From the NCBI GenBank assembly GCA_964506325.1, contig CAZDLO010000005.1:20962-84961 (forward strand): 64,000 nt of DNA, in the 5' to 3' direction. Position numbers and translations under genes: made by a program. Under the pieces are notes generated by a model, which worked only from the letters and a program-made list of their open reading frames with translations, was not told where the DNA came from and ran no database searches. This stretch comes from CAINVV01 sp964506325. Lineage in GTDB: Bacteria > Bacteroidota > Bacteroidia > Bacteroidales > Prolixibacteraceae. The stretch's first letter is position 1, and every line of letters begins with the position of its first letter. Shown here one piece after another: positions 1 to 8,166 of this stretch.

Positions 1-588
1 AAAATTTGAATCAACGGTATCACCGACAAATTTATTTACAATAGTTACTTTATTTTTCCAGGGGCTAAAGGTTGCTTTTAACGGCTCGATCCACTCCTTA
101 TCCCCTTCAAAGATTATTATTCGTGAGGCTTTTTCAACCACACTCAGTGAGAAATTTCCTTCTGCAGCACCAATGTCGACCAATACGTCTTTATTTTCAA
201 CTTTAAAGTTTATTGTTTCGTAACAATGAGGTGATTGTGTATCCTGTTCTTTCAAAAGCTCATTGAAAATTTTTTGGATCCGTCTTTTGCTTAACCGCCT
301 CTTGAAATATAATTTTTTCATGTCTAACAGCGCATACGGCAGCTTATTTTCATGATCATAGAAAACTTCCACGCGATCACTCTTGTAATGATCCTGAAAA
401 TAATGGGGAAACATCACTAACGGCCTTGTTCTCAGATATTCAAGTGCTGCTTCGATATCTTCGGCGAGAGGCTCTGTAAGTTTTGAGTAATAGTCGAAAA
501 TTCTAGCCTTGAGCCTTCGGGAATCAATTTTTTTTCGGATAAATTTTGGTAAAATAATCCGATAGATTTGTGAGAGAGTGAGGTCCAA
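1..588 (-). CDS. FkbM-family methyltransferase, C-terminal part missing
   Basis: An open frame runs off the left window edge, so only the first 196 or so codons are seen. The motif VLVDIGAAEGNFSL (about residues 130-143) is the SAM-binding motif I of FkbM-type methyltransferases. The following IIIFEGDKEW resembles motif II, with an acidic residue that would contact the SAM ribose. The N-terminal 120 residues are basic and family-specific. There is no in-frame ATG near the 5' end after the upstream stop; I chose a TTG at 588, and an ATT or ATA start just upstream is possible. FkbM proteins in polysaccharide clusters O-methylate sugars. Its place downstream of gmd and a glycosyltransferase on the same strand supports a role in decorating a surface glycan, but the acceptor is unknown. 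Confidence 0.75.
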   Translation of the reverse strand, partial: MDLTLSQIYRIILPKFIRKKIDSRRLKARIFDYYSKLTEPLAEDIEAALEYLRTRPLVMFPHYFQDHYKSDRVEVFYDHENKLPYALLDMKKLYFKRRLSKRRIQKIFNELLKEQDTQSPHCYETINFKVENKDVLVDIGAAEGNFSLSVVEKASRIIIFEGDKEWIEPLKATFSPWKNKVTIVNKFVGDTVDSNF

Positions 589-658
589 AATCGTTTGATT
601 TATGGTTTATATCAGCAATGATTATTTTTTTTCAAAAAAATAAGAATGAATGTGCAGA

Positions 659-1723
659 TCAGATAGATCTAAGTTTTTTTATATATTCAAAATCCGAAAT
701 AACCATCTTTTTGACCAGATCGCTAAAGGCTGTTTTGTTGGGATTCCAACCCAAAACCTCTTTGGCTTTGGTGGGATCCCCGCACAACAGATCTACTTCG
801 GTTGGCCTGTAATAGGTCGGATCAACTTCAACAATGACATTCCCGGTTTTTTTACAAACTCCCTTTTCGTTTATGCCGGTTCCGTTCCATTCGACGGTAA
901 TTCCGGCTTCCATAAATGCAAGCGAGCAAAATTCACGTACCGTATGCATCTCTCCTGTTGCAATAACAAAGTCTTCCGGGGTATGGTGCTGGAGCATTAG
1001 CCACATGCACTCAATGTAATCTTTGGCATATCCCCAATCTCTTAATGCATTTAAGTTCCCTAGGTACAGTACTTTCTGCTTGCCGGTGGCAATGCGTACT
1101 GCTGCAAGTGTTATCTTCCTTGTCACAAAGTTCTCGCCGCGACGTTCACTCTCATGGTTAAAAAGGATCCCGTTGACTGCAAATAGGCCATAAGCTTCAC
1201 GGTAGTTTTTTGTTATCCAAAAGGCAAATTGTTTTGATATTCCATAGGGTGAGCGAGGGTAAAAGGGCGTCTTTTCTGACTGGGGAGTCTCTTGCACCAA
1301 CCCGTATAGTTCTGAGGTGGATGCCTGGTAAATTCGTGTTTTCTTTTCCATCTCCAATATCCGGACAGCTTCCAGAATCCGGAGTGTCCCAATAGCATCG
1401 GTTTCGGCTGTATATTCCGGGACATCAAAGGATACCTTTACATGCGACTGGGCTGCAAGATTGTAAATTTCGTCAGGTTTAACTTTTTGAATGATGCGCA
1501 CCAGTGAACTCGAGTCGGTCATATCGCCATAATGAAGCGTAAGCTTGCTCTTCAGTTGCATATCCTGTATCATCTCCTCGATATACAAATGCTCAATCCT
1601 GGTCCGGTTAAACTGTGAAGCCCTTCGGACTATTCCATGGACTTCATAGCCCTTGTCAATTAAGAATTCGGCCAGATAGGAACCATCCTGACCAGTAATA
1701 CCGGTTATTAAAGCAGTCTTCAT
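659..1723 (-). CDS. gmd: GDP-mannose 4,6-dehydratase
   Basis: Converts GDP-D-mannose to GDP-4-keto-6-deoxy-D-mannose in the cytoplasm, the branch point to GDP-fucose, GDP-rhamnose and GDP-perosamine. The 354-residue protein has the N-terminal NAD(P) motif GITGQDGSYLAEFL, the STSELYG segment with the catalytic Thr/Glu region, and the YGISK Tyr-xxx-Lys pair near residue 150. The family-specific NHESERRGENFVTRKI stretch, unique to Gmd, is present. The ATG at 1723 is preferred over a longer reading because it starts directly at the Rossmann fold. That ATG overlaps the stop of the glycosyltransferase as ATGA, which points to translational coupling. No GDP-fucose synthase (Fcl) is in the window; the adjacent aminotransferase suggests the product goes to perosamine. 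Confidence 0.95.
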   Translation of the reverse strand: MKTALITGITGQDGSYLAEFLIDKGYEVHGIVRRASQFNRTRIEHLYIEEMIQDMQLKSKLTLHYGDMTDSSSLVRIIQKVKPDEIYNLAAQSHVKVSFDVPEYTAETDAIGTLRILEAVRILEMEKKTRIYQASTSELYGLVQETPQSEKTPFYPRSPYGISKQFAFWITKNYREAYGLFAVNGILFNHESERRGENFVTRKITLAAVRIATGKQKVLYLGNLNALRDWGYAKDYIECMWLMLQHHTPEDFVIATGEMHTVREFCSLAFMEAGITVEWNGTGINEKGVCKKTGNVIVEVDPTYYRPTEVDLLCGDPTKAKEVLGWNPNKTAFSDLVKKMVISDFEYIKKLRSI

Positions 1724-2808
1724 TGAGTATGTTTGTTTTTGTGTAATTCGTCCATAATATCTTTGAAAAGAGCAATATATGCCTTCAGGTTGGCTTCCCA
1801 TGTAAATTTCAGTGAGTGTTTTTTTAAAGTACCGGGAAGAGCAGGGTTCTTATAGAACTCATCAATTTTTTCCAAAAAAAAGTGAGCCATTTCCCCCGGA
1901 TCAAAGCTTTCCCAATAATAGGCATGATCTTCACTTACTTCAGGAATACTTGAAAATGTCGAAGCAAAAACCGGCTTCCCAAATCGCATTGCTTCAACAG
2001 GAGGAAAACCCATCCCCTCAAACCTGGATGGGAAAAGAACTGCCTTACAGTTGCTGTACATCCAGAATTTAGCTTCCTCCGAAATAATCCCCGGTAGTAA
2101 AATGCGGTCGTGGAGGCCCAATGAATTAATTTTCTGCTGTAATTCATCCGCATAAGCAGAAGATTTATTGCCTGCAATTATCAATTTATATTTGTTGGGC
2201 AACTGTTGCATAAATTCAAGAAGAACATGATAGTTTTTCTTCATTTGTACGACTCCAACCGAAAACAGTAGATCTCCTTCAGGGGCAAAGGAAGGTTTTT
2301 GTACATTTTCAAAAGTTTTCACCTTTACACCACAGTAAATCACATGAATCGGAATATTTCTGATATTCAGGTGCTCTCTGACCACACTTTCTGTGTACTT
2401 GGAGATAACGGTTATAGCAATTGCCCTGTCAACTTTTTTTTGAAGCTTTTGAAGCCTGATTTTTGCTTTGGCAGGAGATTTCTCCCCCAGAAAATTCAAG
2501 TCGTTGATTGTGAGGATGTAGGGTGATTTTAAGTCAGATGGGAAGTGTGCCGAATCCTGGTGGATAGTATACCAAAGGTCATATTTTTTGCATAAGGTCG
2601 GGAAATACCGACGTTTCAGGGATACTACCTCGTAATCAACAAGATCACCAAAATATCCTTTGAATTTTTTTGGAACCAGCAGGGTGAATTTGAATCTGTC
2701 ATCATTTAGCCGGCTGATTTCATCGCCAAAAAAGGCAGCCACCTGTCCCAGACCTGTATTTAAATCTTTTAACCGGTCCAGATCGATCAAAACTGAATAT
2801 TTATCCAT
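1720..2808 (-). CDS. Glycosyltransferase family 4 (GT-B, group 1)
   Basis: A 362-residue GT-B glycosyltransferase that would transfer a nucleotide-activated sugar (plausibly GDP-linked, given the neighbours) to a growing glycan. The C-terminal domain shows FSVGVVQMKKNYHVLLEF (start of the donor-binding Rossmann domain), the loop PSRFEGMGFPPVEAM with the conserved E-x7-E-type donor site, then GKPVFAS. The N-terminal LNTGLGQVAAFF fits the acceptor-side glycine loop. I chose ATG 2808 because it overlaps the aminotransferase stop by 8 bases and starts at MDKYSVLIDLDRL, the usual beginning of the fold; a longer reading adds a leader lying inside the upstream gene. Tightly coupled to the genes on both sides. 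The sugar and linkage cannot be read from the sequence. Confidence 0.88.
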   Translation of the reverse strand: MDKYSVLIDLDRLKDLNTGLGQVAAFFGDEISRLNDDRFKFTLLVPKKFKGYFGDLVDYEVVSLKRRYFPTLCKKYDLWYTIHQDSAHFPSDLKSPYILTINDLNFLGEKSPAKAKIRLQKLQKKVDRAIAITVISKYTESVVREHLNIRNIPIHVIYCGVKVKTFENVQKPSFAPEGDLLFSVGVVQMKKNYHVLLEFMQQLPNKYKLIIAGNKSSAYADELQQKINSLGLHDRILLPGIISEEAKFWMYSNCKAVLFPSRFEGMGFPPVEAMRFGKPVFASTFSSIPEVSEDHAYYWESFDPGEMAHFFLEKIDEFYKNPALPGTLKKHSLKFTWEANLKAYIALFKDIMDELHKNKHTQ

Positions 2809-3904
2809 TTCCCTCAATAAAATTAACAGCCAAATTTGCAATAAAAGAGACATCTGCATTTTTTAATTCCGGATAGCTGGGCAGGTTGATGCCACGCGAG
2901 CTGATATCTGCAGCAACCGGGAATTTTTCATCGGTAAGATTCGCATACATTTTCATAGTATGGACCGGATAAAACAAAGGACGGGTTTCAATGCCCATCT
3001 TGCTTAAATGAGATCTTAACGCATCTCTCCTGTCAGCGGACGGGATCAAAACCGAACACATCCAATACGAGTTAAGCACATAGTCTGCTTCACCCTGCAA
3101 TTCTATGGCGGAATTTTCAAATGCCTTTCTGTATACTGAAGCAATCCTGATTTTGTCGGCGATGATCTCATCTATCCGTTCCAGCTGAGCAACGCCAATT
3201 GCAGAACAGATGTTGGTCATTCTATAATTGTACCCGATTTCATCATGCCAGTATTCCAGGTTGGAAAGACCCTGGTTTTTCAGTTTTTTTACCCGTTCGA
3301 TCAGCTCTTCTGAATTGGTTGTAACCATTCCACCCTCGCCGGTGGTAATTGTCTTGTTCCCGAAAAAGCTGAATGCGGCTATATCCCCGAAAGTACCCAT
3401 CAACTTTCCTTTGTATTGACTGCCGATTGCTTCGGCGCAGTCTTCAACAAGCTTTAATTGATACCTGCTGCAAATGTCAAGCAAGGAATCCATTTCGCAA
3501 GGATGGCCATAGATGTGGGGTGCCAGGATGGCTTTGGTTTTTGGCGTGATTTTTAGTTTTACATCCTCACAATCCATCTGCCATGTCTCAGGGAGTGAAT
3601 CAACAAAAACAGGCGTAGCTCCTACGTAAGCAATTGCATTAACGGAAGCGATGTAAGTAAAGGTAGGCACTATCACCTCATCTCCCGGTTTGATATCCAA
3701 AGCCAGCAATGCCAGGTGCAGGGCAACAGTCCCGTTGCAAACACTGGTTGCATAAGCTGCATGGATATAATTGGCAAATTTCAATTCAAATTCATTGATG
3801 TATCTCCCTTTTGAAGAAATCCATGTAGATTCTATACAATCGGTAACATACTTTAGTTCATTCCCTGTCAGGGAGGGTCTGTAAACCGGGTAATTTATAT
3901 CCAT
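2801..3904 (-). CDS. DegT/DnrJ/EryC1/StrS aminotransferase, probable GDP-perosamine synthase
   Basis: PLP-dependent sugar aminotransferase of 367 residues. It begins with DINYPVYRPSLTGNELKYV and has STWISSKG, CNGTVALHLALLAL, GDEVIVPTFTYIASVNAI, LVEDCAEAIGS and SFFGNKTITTGEGGMV, in which the Lys after GN is the Schiff-base lysine. These motifs, especially the STWISS and NKTITTGEGG forms, are those of perosamine synthases (RfbE/Per). With gmd two genes downstream, conversion of GDP-4-keto-6-deoxymannose to GDP-perosamine is the most economical function. An uninterrupted reading frame extends 327 bases upstream to 4231, but that part encodes a recombinase fragment and is not part of this enzyme; the ATG at 3904 is the natural start. 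A QuiC- or DesV-like specificity is the alternative. Confidence 0.85.
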   Translation of the reverse strand: MDINYPVYRPSLTGNELKYVTDCIESTWISSKGRYINEFELKFANYIHAAYATSVCNGTVALHLALLALDIKPGDEVIVPTFTYIASVNAIAYVGATPVFVDSLPETWQMDCEDVKLKITPKTKAILAPHIYGHPCEMDSLLDICSRYQLKLVEDCAEAIGSQYKGKLMGTFGDIAAFSFFGNKTITTGEGGMVTTNSEELIERVKKLKNQGLSNLEYWHDEIGYNYRMTNICSAIGVAQLERIDEIIADKIRIASVYRKAFENSAIELQGEADYVLNSYWMCSVLIPSADRRDALRSHLSKMGIETRPLFYPVHTMKMYANLTDEKFPVAADISSRGINLPSYPELKNADVSFIANLAVNFIEGNG

Positions 3905-3949
3905 TGGTATGATCTGTAATTGAATGGCACAAAGTAAGAAAAAAACACA

Positions 3950-4481
3950 AATCAATATTGGTTGCCTTATTGGATCGTTCTTATACTTTTCAATGATTGC
4001 CTGAGCCTGTTGCAGAATTGGAACTGGTGCCTGAACGCCAGTTTTATTTCTCTCGTAATTTATCCAATTTTTAGCATCAATACCTCGTGTAATACTTCCC
4101 GGAGTAAGATCTGCAAGATCTGAACAGGATAGGCCCGTGTAACAGACAAAAACAAAAATGTCGCGAATCCGCTTTAGCCTTGATAATTTGAATTGTTTGG
4201 TTTCAATCTTATTTAATTCTTCACCAGTCAAATACCCTCGTGATGTCTCTTTGTCCGCTGTTTTCTATACTGTGAAGAACGTCATTTAAAGTCCTTGCAT
4301 TTTCAGAACGTCCCCTGGCTCTTTCTGGAATGGGGTCCCATTTTTACAACTCTATCTTGCAGTTGGTTGATATTTCTGAGCGTGAGCCATTCGCCGTTAT
4401 TCTAAGATAAATTGGGATATAGCCCTTTCTATCTTCGTGGGTTTTCTTCAGGTAAAACAAAATGCTTAAATCGTACTTCAT
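3950..4481 (-). pseudogene. Degraded tyrosine recombinase (Bacteroidota integrase)
   Basis: From an ATG at 4481 the frame reads MKYDLSILFYLKKTHEDRK, then IPIYLRITANGSRSEISTNC, which is the N-terminal arm-binding domain typical of Bacteroidota mobile-element integrases. It is interrupted by a TAA after CKIEL. Reading on in the same frame gives KWDPIPERARGRSENARTLNDVLHSIE, again family-like. A second frame (ATG-less, through 4231) then resumes with GEELNKIE, RLKRIRDIFVFVCYTGLSCSDLADLTP and QAQAIIEKYKNDP, the start of the catalytic domain. The middle core-binding region, the C-terminal box II with R/H residues and the catalytic Tyr are all missing. It therefore carries at least a stop, a frameshift and internal and terminal deletions, and is surely inactive. 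It lies between the polysaccharide genes and tRNA-Lys. Confidence 0.85.
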
Positions 4482-4600
4482 AGCTAAAAAGTGTTTAATT
4501 ATAGTGCAAATTTACTGCCAAATGGTGGCGCCAGAAAGTGAAATAATCTGCAAGTAGATGCAAACAAGCTGTAAATAATGAGGTGGTTACGAGGTTTCAT

Positions 4601-4632
4601 GTGACTATTTTTCACTGGGGATGAATAGTCAC
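4601..4632. repeat. Perfect 9-bp inverted repeat near integrase remnant
   Basis: GTGACTATT at 4601-4609 is repeated as its reverse complement AATAGTCAC at 4624-4632, with a 14-base spacer. It lies between the recombinase remnant and the tRNA-Lys gene, in otherwise non-coding DNA. It could be a leftover recombination or excisionase-binding site, or a weak hairpin. There is no T-run on either side, so it is not a standard terminator. Confidence 0.5.
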
Positions 4633-4688
4633 CTATTTAGTCTCCTGAATATCGGGTAAAACAACAAATTTCAGGGTTTATTAAAATG

Positions 4689-4723
4689 AAAAAACGCCTG
4701 TAATCATTGATAACAAGCGTTTT
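4689..4723 (-). terminator. Rho-independent terminator after tRNA-Lys
   Basis: Read on the minus strand, AAAACGC-T-TGT pairs with ACA-G-GCGTTTT around an 11-base loop and is followed by further T residues. It lies about 25 bases past the 3' end of the tRNA, in the right orientation to end that transcript. Confidence 0.6.
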
Positions 4724-4747
4724 AATGAATTTAATAGGCTAAACAAG

Positions 4748-4820
4748 TGACCCCGGAGGGATTCGAACCCTCGACCCATTGATTAAGAGTCAATTGCTCT
4801 ACCAGCTGAGCTACGGAGTC
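4748..4820 (-). tRNA. tRNA-Lys (anticodon CTT)
   Basis: A 73-nt cloverleaf on the minus strand. The acceptor arm GACTCCG pairs with CGGGGTC (one G-T pair), followed by discriminator A; no CCA is encoded. The D-arm is GCTCAGCTGGTAGAGC. The anticodon stem ATTGA/TCAAT encloses the loop CTCTTAA, so the anticodon is CTT and the amino acid lysine. The T-arm GAGGGTTCGAATCCCTC is canonical. tRNA genes are common integration targets, which matters here because a broken integrase lies about 270 bases away. Confidence 0.95.
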
Positions 4821-4923
4821 TCTAAAAAATCGAGGAGCAAATCTAGCAATTATTTTAAATCATTCTATTCAAGCGCCCAAATTAGTGCAATTATCTGCAA
4901 TATCTTTACCTGTTGCTGACCAG

Positions 4924-5658
4924 TTATTGAAAATATCTCATAATGTCATCGGCAATCAGGTGATGGCCTTTTTCGTTGGGATGGTTAACCTGTGACATAA
5001 AATGGGAGATCGAATCGCCTGAAGCTGCTACCTGGTAAAATAGTGCGTAACTGTCAACAATTCCCACCCCGTATTTTTTTGCCAGGGCTTTTACCTGTCT
5101 GGCATGTTTTTCCAGTTCATTGGAAGGTTCCAGTATATTGATTCTCTGGTCCGGAGAAGGAGTCAGAAGTATTACTTTAATGTGCCTTTTGAGAGCTTCA
5201 CGGATCATAAACTCCCATGCTTCTCCTGCCTGAACAAGTCCAAGTGACCGGTCGTTCAGCGAATAATCGATAAAAATCAGATCCGGTTTATGCGACAGGA
5301 CTTCTGATTCGAACCGTTTTGCGCCTCTCAACGAGTTTTCGCCTCCAACAGAGGTATTGATGACATTGATTACCGCGTAGGCATACCTGTTTTTCAGCTC
5401 CGTCAGAAGCAGGTATGGGTAAGAGGAGGCAGTGTTCACCACGGGAGTAGTAAAATACCCGGCCGGAACGGAATGACCATGAAAAACCAGGTTGATGGTT
5501 CTGTTGGATGGCCATTTCTTCCTCATCTCCGTTTTCAGGTCATTCAGATAATCAGAGCTGCTGACGTTCTCATTTTTTATAGACCTCTGGCATGAAAAAA
5601 TGGATAGAAGAAATGAAGCCACAACAATATATCTGAACAGGATTTTTCTTTTCATCAT
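4924..5658 (-). CDS. SGNH/GDSL-like hydrolase, predicted lipoprotein
   Basis: A 244-residue esterase-fold protein. The first 25 residues form a lipoprotein signal with the lipobox LLSIFSC, so the enzyme should be anchored in the envelope by its Cys. The SGNH blocks are visible: block I FHGHSVPAGY (the usual GDS is GHS here), block II GGENS (Gly), block III IDYSLND (Asn) and block V VNHPNEKGH (His). Substrates in this superfamily include acetylated sugars and lipids; none can be assigned here. It is on the same strand as the TlpA-like gene, about 170 bases downstream, with two hairpins between them, so co-transcription is uncertain. ATG 5655 is an equally possible start. Confidence 0.8.
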   Translation of the reverse strand: MMKRKILFRYIVVASFLLSIFSCQRSIKNENVSSSDYLNDLKTEMRKKWPSNRTINLVFHGHSVPAGYFTTPVVNTASSYPYLLLTELKNRYAYAVINVINTSVGGENSLRGAKRFESEVLSHKPDLIFIDYSLNDRSLGLVQAGEAWEFMIREALKRHIKVILLTPSPDQRINILEPSNELEKHARQVKALAKKYGVGIVDSYALFYQVAASGDSISHFMSQVNHPNEKGHHLIADDIMRYFQ

Positions 5659-5716
5659 TAATTATTTTGTTTATCTATTTGACTGTGGGCATACCCACCT
5701 ATTCATTTCCGGTTGG

Positions 5717-5763
5717 TCCCGACAAGTCGGGATGACTAAACCATAATTTTGGAAATTATGGTT
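5717..5763. repeat. Two tandem hairpins between tlpA-like and SGNH genes
   Basis: TCCCGAC/GTCGGGA (5717-5732, 2-base loop) is followed by a perfect 11-bp stem AACCATAATTT/AAATTATGGTT (5739-5763, 3-base loop). On the minus strand they follow the TlpA-like gene but lack a T-run. They may be an RNA end-protecting or processing element, or a dispersed palindromic repeat. Confidence 0.5.
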
Positions 5764-5830
5764 GATTATCTGAAGTTGCCTTCGAATATCCTGATTTCAG
5801 CAAAATTACTTGGGGGCTGTCGATTCAGAG

Positions 5831-6949
5831 CTAAGGCCGGACCTCCTGGAGCAATTCCTTTACCTTGTTGTACAAATCTTCCCCTCTCAGGTTTTTTGCC
5901 ACAATGATACCGTTTTTATCCAGTAAAACATTTGATGGAATGGAGTTTACGAAATAAAGCCTGGCTGCGGCGTTGTTGAAATAAGCCAGGTCAGAAACAT
6001 GTGTCCAGGTAAGGTTGTCATCTGAAATAGCTTTGACCCAATCTTCTTTGTTTCTGTCAAGCGAAACACCCAGTACATCAAAACCTTTCTGCTTGAACTC
6101 ATTGTAAACTTTTACAACTGCAGGGTTTTCCCTTCGGCAAGGGCCGCACCAGGCAGCCCAGAAATCAACAAGCAGCAGATTTTTTCCGGTTCTGGATGAC
6201 AGTGATACAGGTACTCCATTGGGGTCATTTAACGTGAAATTCGGGGCTTTTTGACCGATGTCAACCGATTTTACGGAAATGTAACGTGCTTTCAGTTCAG
6301 TCATGGCCGGGATTTTGGAGATTGCGGGATCCAATTGGCTGATGAGAGATTCCACCTCCTCCTGTGGGACCATGTTGGCAAGGCTGCTGATAATAACAGG
6401 AGATACATAGGATTTAGGATTCTGCTTAACAAAGTCCTTTTGGATTTTCATTATTTCAATTGACAGGTTCGAAGCCAGTGTTCTGATCTCATTCATTTTT
6501 AGGGTATCACCAGACTGACTTGCAGACTGATAATTTTTTAAGTGGACCTGGATCTTCTCCTGGTTGGCCTTAATAGTATTAAGCAAAGTGTAAAATTCAT
6601 CCTGGGTCTTTGATCCTGAGATTTTTGCGTTGCTGAGAGAATCAAATTTTGCGAGGATGGAAATTTTAGAATTTTCAACAAAGAAGGTAAAGCCTTTTTT
6701 GCTGGCCCTTGCAACTAAACTTACCATAGAAGGGACCATTGTCTTTCCTGCGATCCTAAATTTACCGTTCACAACTACTGCAGAGTCAAGATTGACAATA
6801 CGTCCGTTGGCTCTTTCCTGGAGAGTGAAGCTGATACCATCAGCACCTTCGATGTCGACGTCAATCACGTAACCTGTCGATTGAGCTGTGACAGAAATGT
6901 TGATAAATACTGACCATAAAAGACCCAGAATAAATGCGGTTTTTTTCAT
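5831..6949 (-). CDS. TlpA/ResA-like thiol-disulfide oxidoreductase with N-terminal DUF4369
   Basis: A 372-residue exported thioredoxin-fold protein. An N-terminal signal peptide ends near SVTAQS. Residues about 25-120 look like the Bacteroidota DUF4369 beta domain. A helical linker follows (about 125-225). The C-terminal AhpC/TSA-thioredoxin domain starts at IGQKAPNFTLNDPNG and contains the redox motif FWAAWCGPCRRENP and the cis-proline loop NSIPSNVLLDKNG. It probably reduces disulfides of periplasmic proteins or apocytochromes in the envelope. Many paralogues occur in Bacteroidota, so the partner is not determined. A cbb3 oxidase operon with several c-type haems lies 3 kb away, but a link is only inference. 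Confidence 0.9.
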   Translation of the reverse strand: MKKTAFILGLLWSVFINISVTAQSTGYVIDVDIEGADGISFTLQERANGRIVNLDSAVVVNGKFRIAGKTMVPSMVSLVARASKKGFTFFVENSKISILAKFDSLSNAKISGSKTQDEFYTLLNTIKANQEKIQVHLKNYQSASQSGDTLKMNEIRTLASNLSIEIMKIQKDFVKQNPKSYVSPVIISSLANMVPQEEVESLISQLDPAISKIPAMTELKARYISVKSVDIGQKAPNFTLNDPNGVPVSLSSRTGKNLLLVDFWAAWCGPCRRENPAVVKVYNEFKQKGFDVLGVSLDRNKEDWVKAISDDNLTWTHVSDLAYFNNAAARLYFVNSIPSNVLLDKNGIIVAKNLRGEDLYNKVKELLQEVRP

Positions 6950-7482
6950 TCGTTAAAAAATTAGTTTTAAAATGCAACATTGGAATGAAGTTCGGGGATC
7001 TTAACCGGGGCTATTTCCGAGATTTGTATTTTCATTCCGGTTGAGAATTTAAAGATATCGGCATCTGCATTGATCGAATATATAGAATCCAAGTTTTGTT
7101 AAAGTTAGAATTTCTGGAGAAAAAGTGTGTTTAAACTTCATGAAATATGAGATTACGAACCGGTTTTCTGCATTCTATGATCTTTTTTGTGCGGTAAATG
7201 CCTGATTTCTTCTTCCGGAAAAAAATTCCTGGCACAAAATTGTCAGACCATTAATTAGGGGTAAGTCGAACCCGGATTTTGTATTCAGTAAATTTTAATA
7301 ACCTATATTACAGCGGATTGGCTAGTTGATTGGTCAAAAAAAATAGAAGTTGGCCTCCTGTAATTAACGTCTGTTTTTAGCAGATGCCTGTTTCAATATG
7401 AATCTCTGTTTGGTTAAAAAATGCAATTCATATTTAAATTAACAATGAATTTATTACTTTCAAAGTCCTAAAAATCCTGTGG
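6950..7482. other. Divergent intergenic region, no gene seen
   Basis: This 533-base AT-rich stretch separates the minus-strand TlpA-like gene from the plus-strand acyltransferase. It should hold promoters for both. I found no exact TAnnTTTG box with a spaced TTG partner; the nearest is TATATTCG on the minus strand around 7076-7083. No RNA gene, repeat or small ORF with convincing coding character was seen. Confidence 0.5.
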
Positions 7483-8025
7483 ATGGATACCAACAAACAA
7501 CTAACCTTTAAAATTGCAGATACTCCGGATGAATTTGAACAGATTCACCGGATGAACTATTCCACCTTTGTAGATGAGATACCTCAGCACTCCGGTAACC
7601 CGCAGCATGTACTGGTAGATAAATTTCATGGAGATTCTATTTATGTGATTTGTCTAAATGAGGTTAAAGAGTTGGTAGGTATGATATGTATCAGGGATAA
7701 AAGGCCATTTTCCCTTGATGGCAAAATTGAAAACCTGGACGAATTGCTTCCAACCGGCAGACAGGTCTGCGAAATACGCCTGCTTTCGGTTAAAAGGGAG
7801 TATAGAAATGGCAGGGTGTTTTATGGATTAATTCGTCTTCTGGGCCAATATTGCCTGGGAAGGGGCTTTGATATGGCAATCATATCAGGAACCACCAGGC
7901 AACAAAAATTGTACGGACATCTTGGCTTTAAGGTATTTGCTGATCCGGTAGGGACCTCGGAAGCCCTTTATTATCCGATGTACCTTACTCTTGAGAATAC
8001 ATTGCCTGAGTTTAAAACCTTTTAA
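7483..8025 (+). CDS. FeeM/autoinducer-synthase-like GNAT N-acyltransferase
   Basis: A 180-residue GNAT-fold protein. IHRMNYSTFVDEIPQH near the N-terminus and VCEIRLLSVKREYRNGRVFYGL in the centre match the pattern of acyl-ACP-dependent acyltransferases (FeeM, PEP-CTERM-associated acyltransferase and AHL-synthase relatives): an early Y/F-x-x-F-x-x-E region, then a conserved E-x-R-L strand and a basic loop. ISGTTRQQKLYGHLGF is the C-terminal GNAT cofactor loop. It has no signal peptide, so it should be cytoplasmic. It probably joins a long-chain acyl group to an amine. The next gene on the same strand is a class V aminotransferase, 141 bases away, which could make that amine. An ordinary acetyltransferase is the alternative. 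Confidence 0.7.
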   Translation: MDTNKQLTFKIADTPDEFEQIHRMNYSTFVDEIPQHSGNPQHVLVDKFHGDSIYVICLNEVKELVGMICIRDKRPFSLDGKIENLDELLPTGRQVCEIRLLSVKREYRNGRVFYGLIRLLGQYCLGRGFDMAIISGTTRQQKLYGHLGFKVFADPVGTSEALYYPMYLTLENTLPEFKTF

Positions 8026-8166
8026 GGCTGCAATATAAATGAGAAGAACTGGTGGTTGAATCACCAAAAAAACTTTACTCACAGCGAAATTTTGCTTTGC
8101 TGAAATTAGTGAAGGTTCCTTGATCTTTTATTTCTTTTGAACGACCCGTTATTAATTAATACTACA

